A DNA stretch of 58,921 nt from positions 1 to 58,921 of IMG/VR virus record IMGVR_UViG_3300018080_000203, one strand, 5' to 3'. This document shows, in pieces, positions 1-8,497 of the stretch. Made by a program: the position numbers and the translations under genes. The notes under the pieces are model-generated. The model searched no databases and was not told the origin of the DNA. It saw only the letters and a program-made list of their open reading frames with translations. Source of the DNA: a virus. The first letter of the stretch is position 1, and each line of letters opens with the position of its first letter.

Positions 1-50
1 ATCTCAACTAACACCTCAACCAAAAAATCTCAAAAAAGTCTGTCAATGTC

Positions 51-78
51 TTGACAGACGCTTATTATATTATACAAT
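51..78 (+). promoter_or_regulatory. Sigma-70-like promoter of the lone plus-strand gene
   Basis: TTGACA at 51-56 and TACAAT at 73-78 are separated by 16 bases. The predicted start is near 85, just before the ribosome site AGGAGA (85-90) and an ATG at 99. The -35 box is part of a longer string, CTTGACAGACGCT, that also occurs at 46021-46034 on the minus strand and at 57784-57796. Confidence 0.7.
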
Positions 79-98
79 ATAAACAGGAGATGGAGATC

Positions 99-296
99 AT
101 GGAAAACAAGGCCAATACAATCAACAAATTGCTTCAAAGGACCACACCTAACTCGGGCTGTAGCCCCGAGGAAGCCCACACCGCTGCAAAGATAGCTTTG
201 CAGCTTGCCAAAAAGCACAAACTCGGTTTTTTTCTGATAGCTCGTTGCAGGAATTCTTTGTATAAAACCAACTGTCGGCGGCAACGAGCCGCCTAA
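99..296 (+). CDS. Small DUF2786-like protein
   Basis: A 65-residue protein and the only convincing plus-strand gene. The first 40 residues fit the DUF2786 pattern: a helix with INKLL, a short gap, then a P-EEA-AA-A-LA-KH helix. DUF2786 is a domain of unknown function that is common in phages and bacteria. The ATG at 99 is chosen because AGGAGA lies 8 bases upstream and a good promoter at 51-78 precedes it; the frame is open further upstream but overlaps that promoter. The C-terminus is basic and Cys-containing, unlike the family. It faces the end of the minus-strand gene 299-670, so transcripts converge. The family call is from memory of the motif. Confidence 0.6.
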   Translation: MENKANTINKLLQRTTPNSGCSPEEAHTAAKIALQLAKKHKLGFFLIARCRNSLYKTNCRRQRAA

Positions 297-298
297 AA

Positions 299-670
299 CT
301 ATCTCGTCAAACGTCTCACAGCCCACTCGATACGCTCTTTCCTAATAACACCAATGCCGCGCCTAAGATATTCCAGCTCATGCTCATCATCGAAATCCTC
401 GTCTGAAGCCGCCTCAGTGGCTTCTCTGAGAGCCCAATACACATCTATGGATACCTGACCTGCGACGATCTCATACAGTTCAACATCAGCCTCAGCCCTA
501 AGAGTAGCTGAATTACACTCTACCTCAGAAAGCTGATCGCGCAGTTGCTCACCAGTCAAAATAAGCGATACCAAATTGTTGAATTGATCATCAAACCCAT
601 CTGAACGACGGATGCTAATTTCTTCGACTAAATCGGCAAGATCCTGAATGTTCTCAATGGCGTTTGTCAT
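299..670 (-). CDS. Hypothetical acidic helical protein at end of fibre block
   Basis: A 123-residue protein, mostly helical and acidic for the first 95 residues and Arg-rich at the end. No family recognised. The start is ATG at 670 with GGAGGG seven bases upstream. That ribosome site lies in the loop of a perfect inverted repeat (671-700), which suggests translational control. It is the last minus-strand gene of the window, downstream of tail fibre genes, so a role as an appendage partner or late regulator is possible but unproven. Confidence 0.6.
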   Translation of the reverse strand: MTNAIENIQDLADLVEEISIRRSDGFDDQFNNLVSLILTGEQLRDQLSEVECNSATLRAEADVELYEIVAGQVSIDVYWALREATEAASDEDFDDEHELEYLRRGIGVIRKERIEWAVRRLTR

Positions 671-700
671 GTTTCGTCCCTCCTACTATTAGGACGAAAC
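671..700 (-). promoter_or_regulatory. Leader hairpin carrying the ribosome site in its loop
   Basis: The minus-strand leader of gene 299-670 contains GTTTCGTCC and GGACGAAAC, a perfect 9-bp inverted repeat around a 12-base loop. The loop holds TAGGAG, and the ATG follows the stem directly. This layout, with Shine-Dalgarno in the loop and start codon abutting the stem, resembles translational operators bound by repressor proteins, or a structure that controls ribosome access. The structure is read from sequence; its function is inferred. Confidence 0.55.
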
Positions 701-725
701 GACGAGCCGATTCCTGACAAAAAAA

Positions 726-1097
726 TTAACTAAAATCTGCCAGAGAAGCTTCAATCGTAAGTTCTGCTTTTTTTACAACAGGATGTCGAATAGGCGGAGT
801 CCCTGGGAACTCGACCCACAAATCATAAAAATAGCAACCTGGCGTCAAATCACTGTCTGTCGAAGAAATGGTAATGGTTGCCTCACCATTGGCAGCATCT
901 GTGATTTCAATCCCTTCATCTGGACTCTTGAGCCGAATCAAAACTGATCCACCCACTTCTTCTCTTACTGTAAAATAGAGAGTTGCCCCATTGAGCGATG
1001 CAAAGTGTCCCTCGCAAGTCTTGACCACAACATCGAGAACTTTGGTTTGTCCCCTTACAACCCTAATACTATTCAATAAATTTGCAGGTTGAGGCAT
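726..1097 (-). CDS. Baseplate/appendage protein with BppU N-terminal-like domain
   Basis: A 123-residue all-beta protein. It follows the pattern of the BppU N-terminal type domain of phage upper baseplate and neck-appendage proteins: RGQTKVLDVVV near residue 14, the GATLYFTVRE strand, G-ATITISS, and the G-Y-YDLWVEF strand near residue 87. In those families the domain anchors receptor-binding proteins to the tail. Here it is a stand-alone domain followed by two more structural-type genes, so it probably links a fibre to the baseplate. The start is ATG at 1097. Confidence 0.6.
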   Translation of the reverse strand: MPQPANLLNSIRVVRGQTKVLDVVVKTCEGHFASLNGATLYFTVREEVGGSVLIRLKSPDEGIEITDAANGEATITISSTDSDLTPGCYFYDLWVEFPGTPPIRHPVVKKAELTIEASLADFS

Positions 1098-1098
1098 A

Positions 1099-1578
1099 TC
1101 ACTTGCACCGTCCCTCTCCAGGCTTTTCTGTGATCTCTGCGACTCGATCGCATTCGCTCACCTCAGCCGTGCCATCCACCTCGGCCACCTCGGCGGTAAG
1201 GTCTTCGCGTTCCTCAATCTCGGCTTGTGGATCGTCTTCCACTTCAACCTTTCCACTATACGGTTTCTCAGCCTCGATATCACCACCAAGATCATCCTCT
1301 TGAACGGCCGCTCTCCACGCCAAGCTCTCAACAATTCCATCCATATCAAGAGGACTATCAACAACACCTCTCCACTCACAGGCTTCGAGCTGAGCAATAA
1401 GGTCTCCATGCTCTGAAACAACAGCAATCAGCTCGTCAGCTCGAATCACTCCATCAGAAGGAAAACGCGGGACAATCTCAGGCCCAACAATGTAGCCGAG
1501 AGTTGCCATCCCGATTTGGCTGTCAAGAAGTCCAAGCGTTGCGAGATGCTTAGGAATAGGTGGCAGGAGATTATCCAC
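1099..1578 (-). CDS. Hypothetical acidic protein
   Basis: A 159-residue protein. The first half is moderately hydrophobic (IPKHLATLGLL). The second half, from about residue 95, is very acidic and low in complexity (Glu/Asp/Val-rich). No family recognised. The start is GTG at 1578, with GGGAGG ten bases upstream overlapping the end of gene 1580-2443. Its position between two appendage-type genes suggests a tail-associated accessory protein. Confidence 0.55.
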   Translation of the reverse strand: MDNLLPPIPKHLATLGLLDSQIGMATLGYIVGPEIVPRFPSDGVIRADELIAVVSEHGDLIAQLEACEWRGVVDSPLDMDGIVESLAWRAAVQEDDLGGDIEAEKPYSGKVEVEDDPQAEIEEREDLTAEVAEVDGTAEVSECDRVAEITEKPGEGRCK

Positions 1579-1579
1579 T

Positions 1580-2443
1580 TCAGACGTCCTCCCGCGTTAC
1601 GATAAGCTTGTCACCAACCTCAGTATGAACCAAGCGCCACCCATTAGCTTCTTGCGCAGTTTTAGTGATACACAAAGGATTCTCAGGATCGAGACCAAGA
1701 CGTTGCCAAATTTCGATCAACTTCTCAAGATTCGACGACGACCCCTCACAAAGCACTTTCCCCAAGAGCCCGAGCACAATAACATCATCGCCAGCCGCTG
1801 GAGTAAACGGAAGATCGTCGTCAAAATAGAAGGTCCCATCTGTCTGGACATATGACGCAATGCGCCTAGATACATTGCCGCTGGCATTACGTACAACTGC
1901 TGTTAATCCATCGTAAAAACCATCTGCCTGTGTTGCATTCGTCTCAACACCATCTACGCCGCCGCCGCTCGCCGTCAACACAGCCATAATGAGCGCGTCA
2001 TGAATGTTCTGAACGTTGTCATCGATGCCCTGAGTAAGCGTATAGATATTGACAACGGTGTCATCGACACGAGCGAGTCGCCAGCCAGCAGAATCAGCAG
2101 GATAAGCACCAGCCAAAATCTCAGACCATACCGCTGTTACGAGTGAATCAATCCAATCAGTTGGAGGAGGCCCAACTTCCACCTGATCTGCGAAAATATC
2201 ATCCACTGGTGTAGTTACCTCTGCGTACCAAAGCCCATTAGCATTAGGAGTGAACGATATGACATAACGACCAGTTGATCCAACTTCGGTCACAGTTGCT
2301 GTCTGAGCTGATACCGAATCATCCACGATAAGAAGCTTAGAAAAATCGCCATCAACAAGACCAGTAAGCGGCGTTATCCCATCGATATCAAAAGCAGGAA
2401 ACTGAATCTGCACCAACTCGCCAACGCTCGCCGTCAAGGTCAT
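1580..2443 (-). CDS. Putative tail appendage/fibre protein
   Basis: A 287-residue protein. The N-terminal 100 residues look like an Ig-like beta domain (VQIQFPAFDIDGITPLTG, then GLWYAEVTTPV). A helical linker follows (VWSEILAG, LTQGIDDNVQNIHDAL), and then a second domain ending in a charged C-terminus. This composition is typical of phage neck, baseplate or fibre accessory proteins. It overlaps the upstream coiled-coil gene by four bases (ATGA), pointing to translational coupling. No exact family is assigned. Confidence 0.55.
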   Translation of the reverse strand: MTLTASVGELVQIQFPAFDIDGITPLTGLVDGDFSKLLIVDDSVSAQTATVTEVGSTGRYVISFTPNANGLWYAEVTTPVDDIFADQVEVGPPPTDWIDSLVTAVWSEILAGAYPADSAGWRLARVDDTVVNIYTLTQGIDDNVQNIHDALIMAVLTASGGGVDGVETNATQADGFYDGLTAVVRNASGNVSRRIASYVQTDGTFYFDDDLPFTPAAGDDVIVLGLLGKVLCEGSSSNLEKLIEIWQRLGLDPENPLCITKTAQEANGWRLVHTEVGDKLIVTREDV

Positions 2444-2766
2444 GATTCAAGTTTATCATCTTCTATGAGTTTTGGCAGTGGAGTAGAGGACTTAAGAGGT
2501 ACATCAGCGCATACTTCTTCAATAGCGGACAACCTCGATGTATATGTTTTTTGAAAAGTATAAATGGTATTCAAGTCTTTTATGACTTGTTCAGTTCTTT
2601 CCATGTATTCTCTCATGATCGCCTCAAGCTTGCTGAGCCGTTGCTTGATACAATCAAGATCCGCTCTAATAGTACATAATTCCTCTAGAATTATTGGCTG
2701 GACATCAAGCTCTACTCCAGTTTCTTCATCATTATCAACTTCTAAATCTTTGCTCATCTCTGACAT
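2440..2766 (-). CDS. Coiled-coil protein
   Basis: A 108-residue acidic protein whose middle (roughly residues 28-85) has a regular heptad-like pattern (LEELCTIRADLDCIKQRL, then a second helix). It could be a trimerisation or chaperone component for the adjoining fibre genes. It overlaps gene 1580-2443 by an ATGA. The start could also be the internal ATG four codons in; AGGG before the first ATG favours 2766. Confidence 0.55.
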   Translation of the reverse strand: MSEMSKDLEVDNDEETGVELDVQPIILEELCTIRADLDCIKQRLSKLEAIMREYMERTEQVIKDLNTIYTFQKTYTSRLSAIEEVCADVPLKSSTPLPKLIEDDKLES

Positions 2767-2783
2767 GCCCTGCCGCTCAACGA

Positions 2784-3287
2784 TTAAAGCGCCAAGAAAA
2801 ACTTCGATTCCTTACATATATTAAACAATCCTCCTGGTGTCGCAAACTCTGCATCAATACTCTGTGCTTCTTTGAGATTCGCTCGCTTTAGCACTGTTGC
2901 AACGAATTCAGAGCAAGTAAACTTGCTTATATCTCTTAATGTTAGCTTCCATAACCATTGCCACTTTGTCGCCCTATAAGTAACAAGCAACAAAGCATTC
3001 CAGATAACCTTAAGATCATACTTGCGACCAAGAAGCTCTTTCGATGCCACCATACCAGGTACCAAATCAAAATCTTTTGCCTCAAAAATGCAAACACGAC
3101 TGTATCGCGCACGCACTCGCTCGCATGGTTCTTTGACAACACCCTCATCAGCAGAATGAGCTACCCATTGTCCACCCCAACATGTCGATGGATACTCAAT
3201 CCAAACATGAGACCAATCGCCATCCGTTGCCCACTGTATAAGCTTCGAGCGAAAAGAGTTGTTTGCCCCAAAGCCAATGCAAATCAT
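2784..3287 (-). CDS. Papain-like (NlpC/P60-related, YiiX type) amidase or peptidase
   Basis: A 167-residue protein with the permuted NlpC/P60 pattern. His27 in WSHVWIEY is followed by a second strand with AHSADEGV. A Cys in FTCSEFVATVL near residue 125 would be the nucleophile. Families with this fold cleave peptide or amide bonds, often in peptidoglycan or lipid-linked substrates. Located among tail appendage genes, it may help the tail cross the cell wall or act in lysis. ATGA overlap with gene 3284-3910. Fold call is moderate; the substrate is unknown. Confidence 0.6.
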   Translation of the reverse strand: MICIGFGANNSFRSKLIQWATDGDWSHVWIEYPSTCWGGQWVAHSADEGVVKEPCERVRARYSRVCIFEAKDFDLVPGMVASKELLGRKYDLKVIWNALLLVTYRATKWQWLWKLTLRDISKFTCSEFVATVLKRANLKEAQSIDAEFATPGGLFNICKESKFFLAL

Positions 3288-3910
3288 GAGACGAACTCCA
3301 GAAGAGAGACATCAACAAAACGCACCGAACAAGACGTTGCGTCATTAAGCTGTCCCTCAATTGTGTAAGTATGTGTACCGACAACCGGAGCAGTGGTTGA
3401 AAACCATTGCATTTTAGTCCACGCGCCACTTGTGTCTGGGACGTCAAATTGCCCAGAATCTACACCATCTTCACAAATACGAAGTTTCGCGCCAGTGCCT
3501 TGCGATTTATATTCACCAACAACACGTCCCTTACAAGCAGCAACATTAGGTGTAAAGAAGCTCGGCGTAGTCACTGCGCCTCCAAGCACTTCCCAACCTG
3601 GCCCAGACTCTGTAACAGATTTTTCCTCAGTCAATATTTTTGACGAAGCACGATACACCGGCACAAGTGGAGGTGTGCCTGTGTGAGCAGCAACAAGCGA
3701 ATCAAGGGCAGTCTCTTCGCCAGAAGTAAGAGCCGATTCAAAATGAAATGTAATTGTAGCTGTACCTGTCGGATCGCCGTTTTCGTCTATACCTTCCTCA
3801 CTTGTAATACTATTCAAAGTCGTAGTGATGTTCTCATCAGCAGCAACTTCAAGCTTAAGAGAATCCTCATTGAACGCAGTGATCGACTTCTCGTAATCAT
3901 AAGTGCTCAT
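3284..3910 (-). CDS. Tail appendage protein
   Basis: A 208-residue protein. Residues 1-80 resemble a phage structural domain rich in acidic strands (TGTATITFHFESALTSGEE). The C-terminal half resembles a carbohydrate-binding-like jelly roll (CKGRVVGEYKS, KLRICEDGV, TKMQWFSTTAPVVGTHTY, CSVRFVDVSLLEF). The ATG at 3910 is chosen because GGAGG lies five bases upstream; a further in-frame start four codons upstream lacks a site. Probably part of a host-binding structure. Confidence 0.55.
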   Translation of the reverse strand: MSTYDYEKSITAFNEDSLKLEVAADENITTTLNSITSEEGIDENGDPTGTATITFHFESALTSGEETALDSLVAAHTGTPPLVPVYRASSKILTEEKSVTESGPGWEVLGGAVTTPSFFTPNVAACKGRVVGEYKSQGTGAKLRICEDGVDSGQFDVPDTSGAWTKMQWFSTTAPVVGTHTYTIEGQLNDATSCSVRFVDVSLLEFVS

Positions 3911-4593
3911 GCAATCCTCCATACAACAAGTCTAGCTCTGCGAATATAAGCCGTCCCTCCACCTGAAACCTCAAAATCCAAATCAACAGTATGACTACCA
4001 GCACCAATATCATAAACATTCATTCCACCGGCATCCTCCCACCCATTATAAGGCCAAATAGAGTAGCCAATCTCTGTCAAATCATTCACCTGCACACGCA
4101 TCGCAGCGTATTCAGAAAGAGTATTATTTGAATGGCGAATCTCAGCGTACCACTGAATTAGATACGTTCCTTCAGGGATAGACGGAAGAGAAAGCGAAAC
4201 TTTCTCCTGCCAAGTGCTCGTATTGCTCGATTGTCCTTCTGATTTTATATAGTTGATTTCTTTATCAATACCAGCAGCCAACAAAACGCGCTCATCTGTA
4301 ATATTAGTTATTGCGCCACTATCAGCTCTAACCTTCGCAAGTCGTATATGTGTCGTCGTAGGAAAACCCGTGGTATTGATATTCAGAGACCCATCATAAT
4401 CAAGGTAAATATAGTTCCACGAATTGTTTGTTATCCCCTGCCCGACAGCACCGTTATACGTTTGACGCACACCATCTAACTCGTAATTAAAACGAAGGAC
4501 CGCAATACTAAGATCGCCATCCCTAAAAACACGCCCAGGTTGGAGAACAGCCGCTACCCCAACGATAGTGTCCTCTGCCAAAGTCACCGACAT
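3907..4593 (-). CDS. Tail fibre-like protein
   Basis: A 228-residue beta-rich protein. The N-terminal part looks like a fibre insertion domain (VLRFNYELDGVRQTYNG, YIYLDYDGSLNINTTGFP, IRLAKVRADSGAITNITDERVLL), a pattern often seen near fibre tips or collars. The C-terminal part is a jelly-roll-like domain. ATGA overlap with gene 3284-3910; AGAGGT precedes the ATG at 4593. Likely virion surface, possibly receptor binding. Confidence 0.6.
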   Translation of the reverse strand: MSVTLAEDTIVGVAAVLQPGRVFRDGDLSIAVLRFNYELDGVRQTYNGAVGQGITNNSWNYIYLDYDGSLNINTTGFPTTTHIRLAKVRADSGAITNITDERVLLAAGIDKEINYIKSEGQSSNTSTWQEKVSLSLPSIPEGTYLIQWYAEIRHSNNTLSEYAAMRVQVNDLTEIGYSIWPYNGWEDAGGMNVYDIGAGSHTVDLDFEVSGGGTAYIRRARLVVWRIA

Positions 4594-4594
4594 T

Positions 4595-5899
4595 TTATAC
4601 CTCTGCTCCGTATACAGTTACCGTGAGGTACTTTAATTTTACGCTTGTCAAGTCATCATTTACAATCGCAGACACTTTGTCATTTGTGTCGCCATCAAGC
4701 TTTACTAAACCCCCAAAAGAAAACACAGCAGACAAAAGGTCTTTCGGTCCAGTATTGTTTATAATTGGAACTCTTCCAGGAATCCTAAGAAAATCTTCGT
4801 TCTGCTTGATTGTAAAAATCGTTGTATTCGAAGAATCAATCGTCAACTCAAACTCAATTCCACTTGTCAAAGCACTATTAGGACCAAAACTTTGACCGTT
4901 GAACTCAAAATCATCAGCAGTAAAAACAATAAGAACAGATTCCAGAGATACTATTTTGCCAGCACTTGGTTGATATTTGAATTCAACTGGTGTAACAGAA
5001 CCATCAACTCTCAAATTCTCACTAGTACCATTTTTTAAAAATTCTATCGTCAAATTAGCTGGGTCTGACGGAATAGACGTTCCAATATTCACAGTCGAAC
5101 CAGGCGCCAAAAGCGCTTGTGTCTGAAGTCGCTTTACATTGGCATCCTCAATGTCATCAATAACAGAAGCCTTTTTCTCACTACCAGCCCCGGCAGTCTG
5201 GCCAACGACAGTAGTCCTAACTTCTAACCTGTTTATTGTGTTATCGACGACAACATCTGAAACATTTGTACCATCAGTTATTTTGACTCTACCAACGACA
5301 TTGTCGCCAACAGGGAGAGCATCTGTGATTTTCTTTACGCCATCGGTGTCTTTTATTGACGTCAGAGTAGATTCAGTAGCCCGAGTGCTAAGGGCAACGT
5401 CCATGTTCGGCTGATCCTGAATCGCCGCCCTTCCAGAAGCATCTATTTCAAGACCATCACCAGTGCTATCGACAACTTGAGCCTTTTGACTTCCATCAGT
5501 CTGAGCCGCTGACGTTGACCTCGTGGCCAAAGTCGCCTCTGTAGCAGCTCCAGTTGGAAGCGGAAGACTCGAAGCTGATATAGGCTGAGTAGTCGTTCCA
5601 GTTGTGTCAGTTCTAACTGGGTTCGTCGCATCACCAAGATCAACAGTGTTTCCAGGATTCCTGATCTGAATCTTACCCAAAAGATTAGATCCAGCGGGCA
5701 ATGCATCCGTGATCTTCTTTATTCCATCCGTGTCTTTGATGGAATCTAAAGTCTCCTTTGTGGCTGGATTTATTTGCGATCCACTAGCATCGAGCACCTT
5801 GTTTATGCCAGAAATACGATAAATGCCGCCATCACTGATAATAGAAACAGGATTACCACTCGCGTCATAAATAATTGCTGCTGGCGACAAAATACCCAT
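4595..5899 (-). CDS. Tail fibre protein with internal repeats
   Basis: A 434-residue Ser/Thr/Asp-rich protein. Two copies of a repeat (TLDSIKDTDGIKKITDALP near residue 50 and TLTSIKDTDGVKKITDALP near residue 178) each lead into a short GK(I/V) strand. Such repeats plus low aromatic content are typical of elongated trimeric fibres. The C-terminal 150 residues form a beta-rich domain that may be the tip. The gene is followed at its promoter-proximal end by a homing endonuclease gene. Confidence 0.6.
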   Translation of the reverse strand: MGILSPAAIIYDASGNPVSIISDGGIYRISGINKVLDASGSQINPATKETLDSIKDTDGIKKITDALPAGSNLLGKIQIRNPGNTVDLGDATNPVRTDTTGTTTQPISASSLPLPTGAATEATLATRSTSAAQTDGSQKAQVVDSTGDGLEIDASGRAAIQDQPNMDVALSTRATESTLTSIKDTDGVKKITDALPVGDNVVGRVKITDGTNVSDVVVDNTINRLEVRTTVVGQTAGAGSEKKASVIDDIEDANVKRLQTQALLAPGSTVNIGTSIPSDPANLTIEFLKNGTSENLRVDGSVTPVEFKYQPSAGKIVSLESVLIVFTADDFEFNGQSFGPNSALTSGIEFELTIDSSNTTIFTIKQNEDFLRIPGRVPIINNTGPKDLLSAVFSFGGLVKLDGDTNDKVSAIVNDDLTSVKLKYLTVTVYGAEV

Positions 5900-5944
5900 T
5901 ATGGCCCCGCTTCTATTGCTCTGATTCTCGTGTCCTCGAATACA

Positions 5945-6424
5945 CTACAAATGAGCCCACGTCTTTCTTCTATGAATAGCTCCAATAGTCGCATGTGTAA
6001 CTCCAAACATAACTCCTAATTTTCTATGACTTACACCATCAACCAACAACTTTCGAATCTCAACAATATCAGATTCAGAGAGTTTAGCCTTATGATGCGA
6101 CTCACCTCTTGGAGTGGTTTCTGGAGACGTAAATCGACCATTCCGTTTACCACATGCACCTCTACCTTTTTTATCTCTATCCCTGGCGTTGTCTAATGCT
6201 GTACCTAAAAATAAATGCTCAGGATTTACACACTTAGGATTATCGCATTTATGCAAAACATATAAACCGCATGGAATAGGCCCATGCGTAAGTTCCCACG
6301 ACAACCTATGACTTTTCACCATCATTTTTTCTACACTAATATGGCCATAACCATATGAGTCACATGATGCCTTCCACAACCAACACTCATTAGATTTATC
6401 TACCTTTTCCCAAAATCGTTCCAC
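5945..6424 (-). CDS. Free-standing HNH homing endonuclease
   Basis: A 159-residue protein with the phage HNH pattern. It has CWLWKAS near the N-terminus, SHRLSWELTHG-IP, then LHKCDNPKCVNPEHLFLGT with zinc-type Cys and the catalytic His region, then DN-RD. The C-terminal third is a helix-turn-helix (SDIVEIRKLLVDGVSHRKLGVMFGVTHATI) as in NUMOD-type target-recognition modules. The start is GTG at 6424. It sits between two tail genes, the usual place for a mobile endonuclease that spreads by cutting gene copies lacking it. Confidence 0.85.
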   Translation of the reverse strand: MERFWEKVDKSNECWLWKASCDSYGYGHISVEKMMVKSHRLSWELTHGPIPCGLYVLHKCDNPKCVNPEHLFLGTALDNARDRDKKGRGACGKRNGRFTSPETTPRGESHHKAKLSESDIVEIRKLLVDGVSHRKLGVMFGVTHATIGAIHRRKTWAHL

Positions 6425-6997
6425 TTATGACACCGTAATCGTTCTTGTTCTGTTTGTCTCAACTATACCAGAATATGAAATAGAATCCGTTACCGTAGCC
6501 AAAACTGTGCTACCATCAGATGAATAAATTTTCCACTGATCTGTAGTAGGATTCGCACCAGTCCATGTAATCAATCTTTTAACTATTATTTTACTTTTTG
6601 AAGAGCTTTCATACCACGTCATTGAAGTCGGGAATGGATTACCAGACGGCAGTATCTCTTTGTAAGCCCCAGTAGCAAACCCCTCAGCAGGACCTTCATT
6701 AATAAAATGAATAAGTTGACGAAGCGTTTTGTGAGCATCCTCAGTAAGTCCACCACTCCCAGCAACCAATGTAGAAAGATCAACAGGAGTTGTGTTCTCG
6801 GCATCCTTGAATGTCATACGATCAGATGAGTCCCGAGTGAGATGAACCACCTCATCACTAGATGAATCACTTTGAATAACAAGACCACGCATATTGGCAT
6901 GATCCTGGTTTGGATTCATCGCAGTCGGGAACTCATCTAGCTGTGTACCACCAGTAGCAGGAGATTCCAGCTTTAAAGGTTTGACTTTGTCAACCAC
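6425..6997 (-). CDS. Tail structural protein
   Basis: A 190-residue protein. The N-terminal 90 residues resemble a fibre-attachment segment (PATGGTQLDEFPTAMNPNQD, then VVHLTRDSSDRMTFKD). A helical stretch follows (DAHKTLRQLIHFINEGPAEGF), and the C-terminus is a beta domain (SMTWYESSSKSKIIVKRLITW). It is directly upstream of the HNH gene. The start is GTG at 6997. Likely a tail-fibre or collar component, exact role unknown. Confidence 0.5.
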   Translation of the reverse strand: MVDKVKPLKLESPATGGTQLDEFPTAMNPNQDHANMRGLVIQSDSSSDEVVHLTRDSSDRMTFKDAENTTPVDLSTLVAGSGGLTEDAHKTLRQLIHFINEGPAEGFATGAYKEILPSGNPFPTSMTWYESSSKSKIIVKRLITWTGANPTTDQWKIYSSDGSTVLATVTDSISYSGIVETNRTRTITVS

Positions 6998-7004
6998 GTG
7001 AGAA

Positions 7005-8426
7005 TTACGCCCTTATACCGATGAACTGGATCAAGACATCAAGATCAGTTGAGTTACGAGCATGACCTATAAAAATAACCGCATCACCACTGCCTGTTGG
7101 AGGAGTATTAGCTGCACTAAGACCACCACCTGCTGCAAGATAATAACGATCACCAACTGTCGCACCACTCAAAACACCATCGCAATCGCCACGCTTGATC
7201 ATGGTTCCTGTAGCCGATGCCGCAGTGGTGTCTTCCATGACACCAACGACTTTACGACGCCCAGCACTATCAGCCATAGACTCACGAACTTCATCGTTAG
7301 CGCCACCCCAGTGTACAGGATCACCAGCAGTTACAGCTTCATTGGCCGTGACTTCCTCTTGAAGATTTATAGCGTTATCAGCTCCAAGAACCTCAAGCTG
7401 GTTTGAACCATTAATTTGAATGGTTGAATCATCAGTATTGACATGGAGACCAGCAGCAAGTCGAAGAAGAGCACCGGCAGGATCGACCAAAACCTGAAGC
7501 TGCCCAGTAGAAAACTCAAGACCAGGAGTTGCTGAAAGATCAACATCTGTGGTCCCTGCAAGAGTCGCTGAAATACCATCTCCAGCATTGACGTTGACAC
7601 CATTGGCATCAACTGAAATACCAGCGCCTGGATCGACCTCAACACCACTAGCCGTGACCGTAATACCATTTGCTGGGTCCACAGCAAGTTTGCCGGCATC
7701 AGCACCCGTACCAAATTGGAGACCTGGCTGAATAACTGCGCCAGTTGCAAGGTCAACTTTGATTACATTCGCAGTGATATCAATACCATCACCGCCAGTG
7801 TAAGCCCCTGGCCCGCTAAGCTGTGTCCAGTTGATGGCTGTCGTATCAACTGTAATTGGATCATCAGTAGTAACACCCCACTGAGTATCAGCCTGAGTGT
7901 TACCCTCAGCGACCCAAGTAAACGACCCTGCTTTGACCTCGGTTGTCGTGTCAAAGTCAGTTGCACGAGTCAGAATACATGGCTGAGTAGCTCCATCACC
8001 GAGCTGAGTGACTTCGTAGATACCATTATCAATGGCTGGAGTCGCATTTGGACCGCCATCTTTTACAAGAATACGGTCATTCAATGACGCCGTGATACTA
8101 TCAAAATCGTTGTAACTTGTGCTGTTATCTGGCGCTGTAAGTGTCTTACCAACACCAGATCCATTCGCTGTCCACGTTGAAAGCGCAGCAGTCGTACCAA
8201 GACGACACGTCTCTTTTAGATGAAGACCAGAAGCAATAGCATCGACATATGCTTTTGACGTCGCCGCAGTATCACCAGATGGTGTCGCAGGAAGCCCCGT
8301 AACTTCATTTGTGCTCATTGTGATATCGCCGCTCATGTTCAAAGCGCCAAGATCTAATGAATCAGTATCCGCCATTTCGGTCGGTAGTCCTTCACTACCG
8401 ATAAACAATGGTTGCACATTGGCCAT
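7005..8426 (-). CDS. Large tail fibre protein with Gly/Asp repeats
   Basis: A 473-residue protein. The N-terminus carries PSGDTAATSKAYVDA, a segment typical of phage fibre proteins. The middle (about residues 210-330) is a run of short repeats of the form G-A-GI-V-A-GV-V-A that should form a beta-helix-like shaft. The C-terminal 110 residues (AVTAGDPVHWGG, KVVGVMEDT, GDRYYLAAGGGLS, FIGHARNSTDLDVLI) match a module also seen in genes 8984-9400 and 11316-11765. AAGGAG precedes the ATG. Probably the main fibre. Confidence 0.65.
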   Translation of the reverse strand: MANVQPLFIGSEGLPTEMADTDSLDLGALNMSGDITMSTNEVTGLPATPSGDTAATSKAYVDAIASGLHLKETCRLGTTAALSTWTANGSGVGKTLTAPDNSTSYNDFDSITASLNDRILVKDGGPNATPAIDNGIYEVTQLGDGATQPCILTRATDFDTTTEVKAGSFTWVAEGNTQADTQWGVTTDDPITVDTTAINWTQLSGPGAYTGGDGIDITANVIKVDLATGAVIQPGLQFGTGADAGKLAVDPANGITVTASGVEVDPGAGISVDANGVNVNAGDGISATLAGTTDVDLSATPGLEFSTGQLQVLVDPAGALLRLAAGLHVNTDDSTIQINGSNQLEVLGADNAINLQEEVTANEAVTAGDPVHWGGANDEVRESMADSAGRRKVVGVMEDTTAASATGTMIKRGDCDGVLSGATVGDRYYLAAGGGLSAANTPPTGSGDAVIFIGHARNSTDLDVLIQFIGIRA

Positions 8427-8497
8427 ATCCCTATCTCCTTTTCCCTGTTAGCTCGGTCCCCGCACCGGCCAACATGCTTTCCCTCTCCCCAAACCAA

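Noticed and set aside
30-326. A 98-codon minus-strand frame opposite the DUF2786-like gene
   Set aside because: It overlaps a better supported plus-strand gene with promoter and ribosome site, and also the end of gene 299-670.
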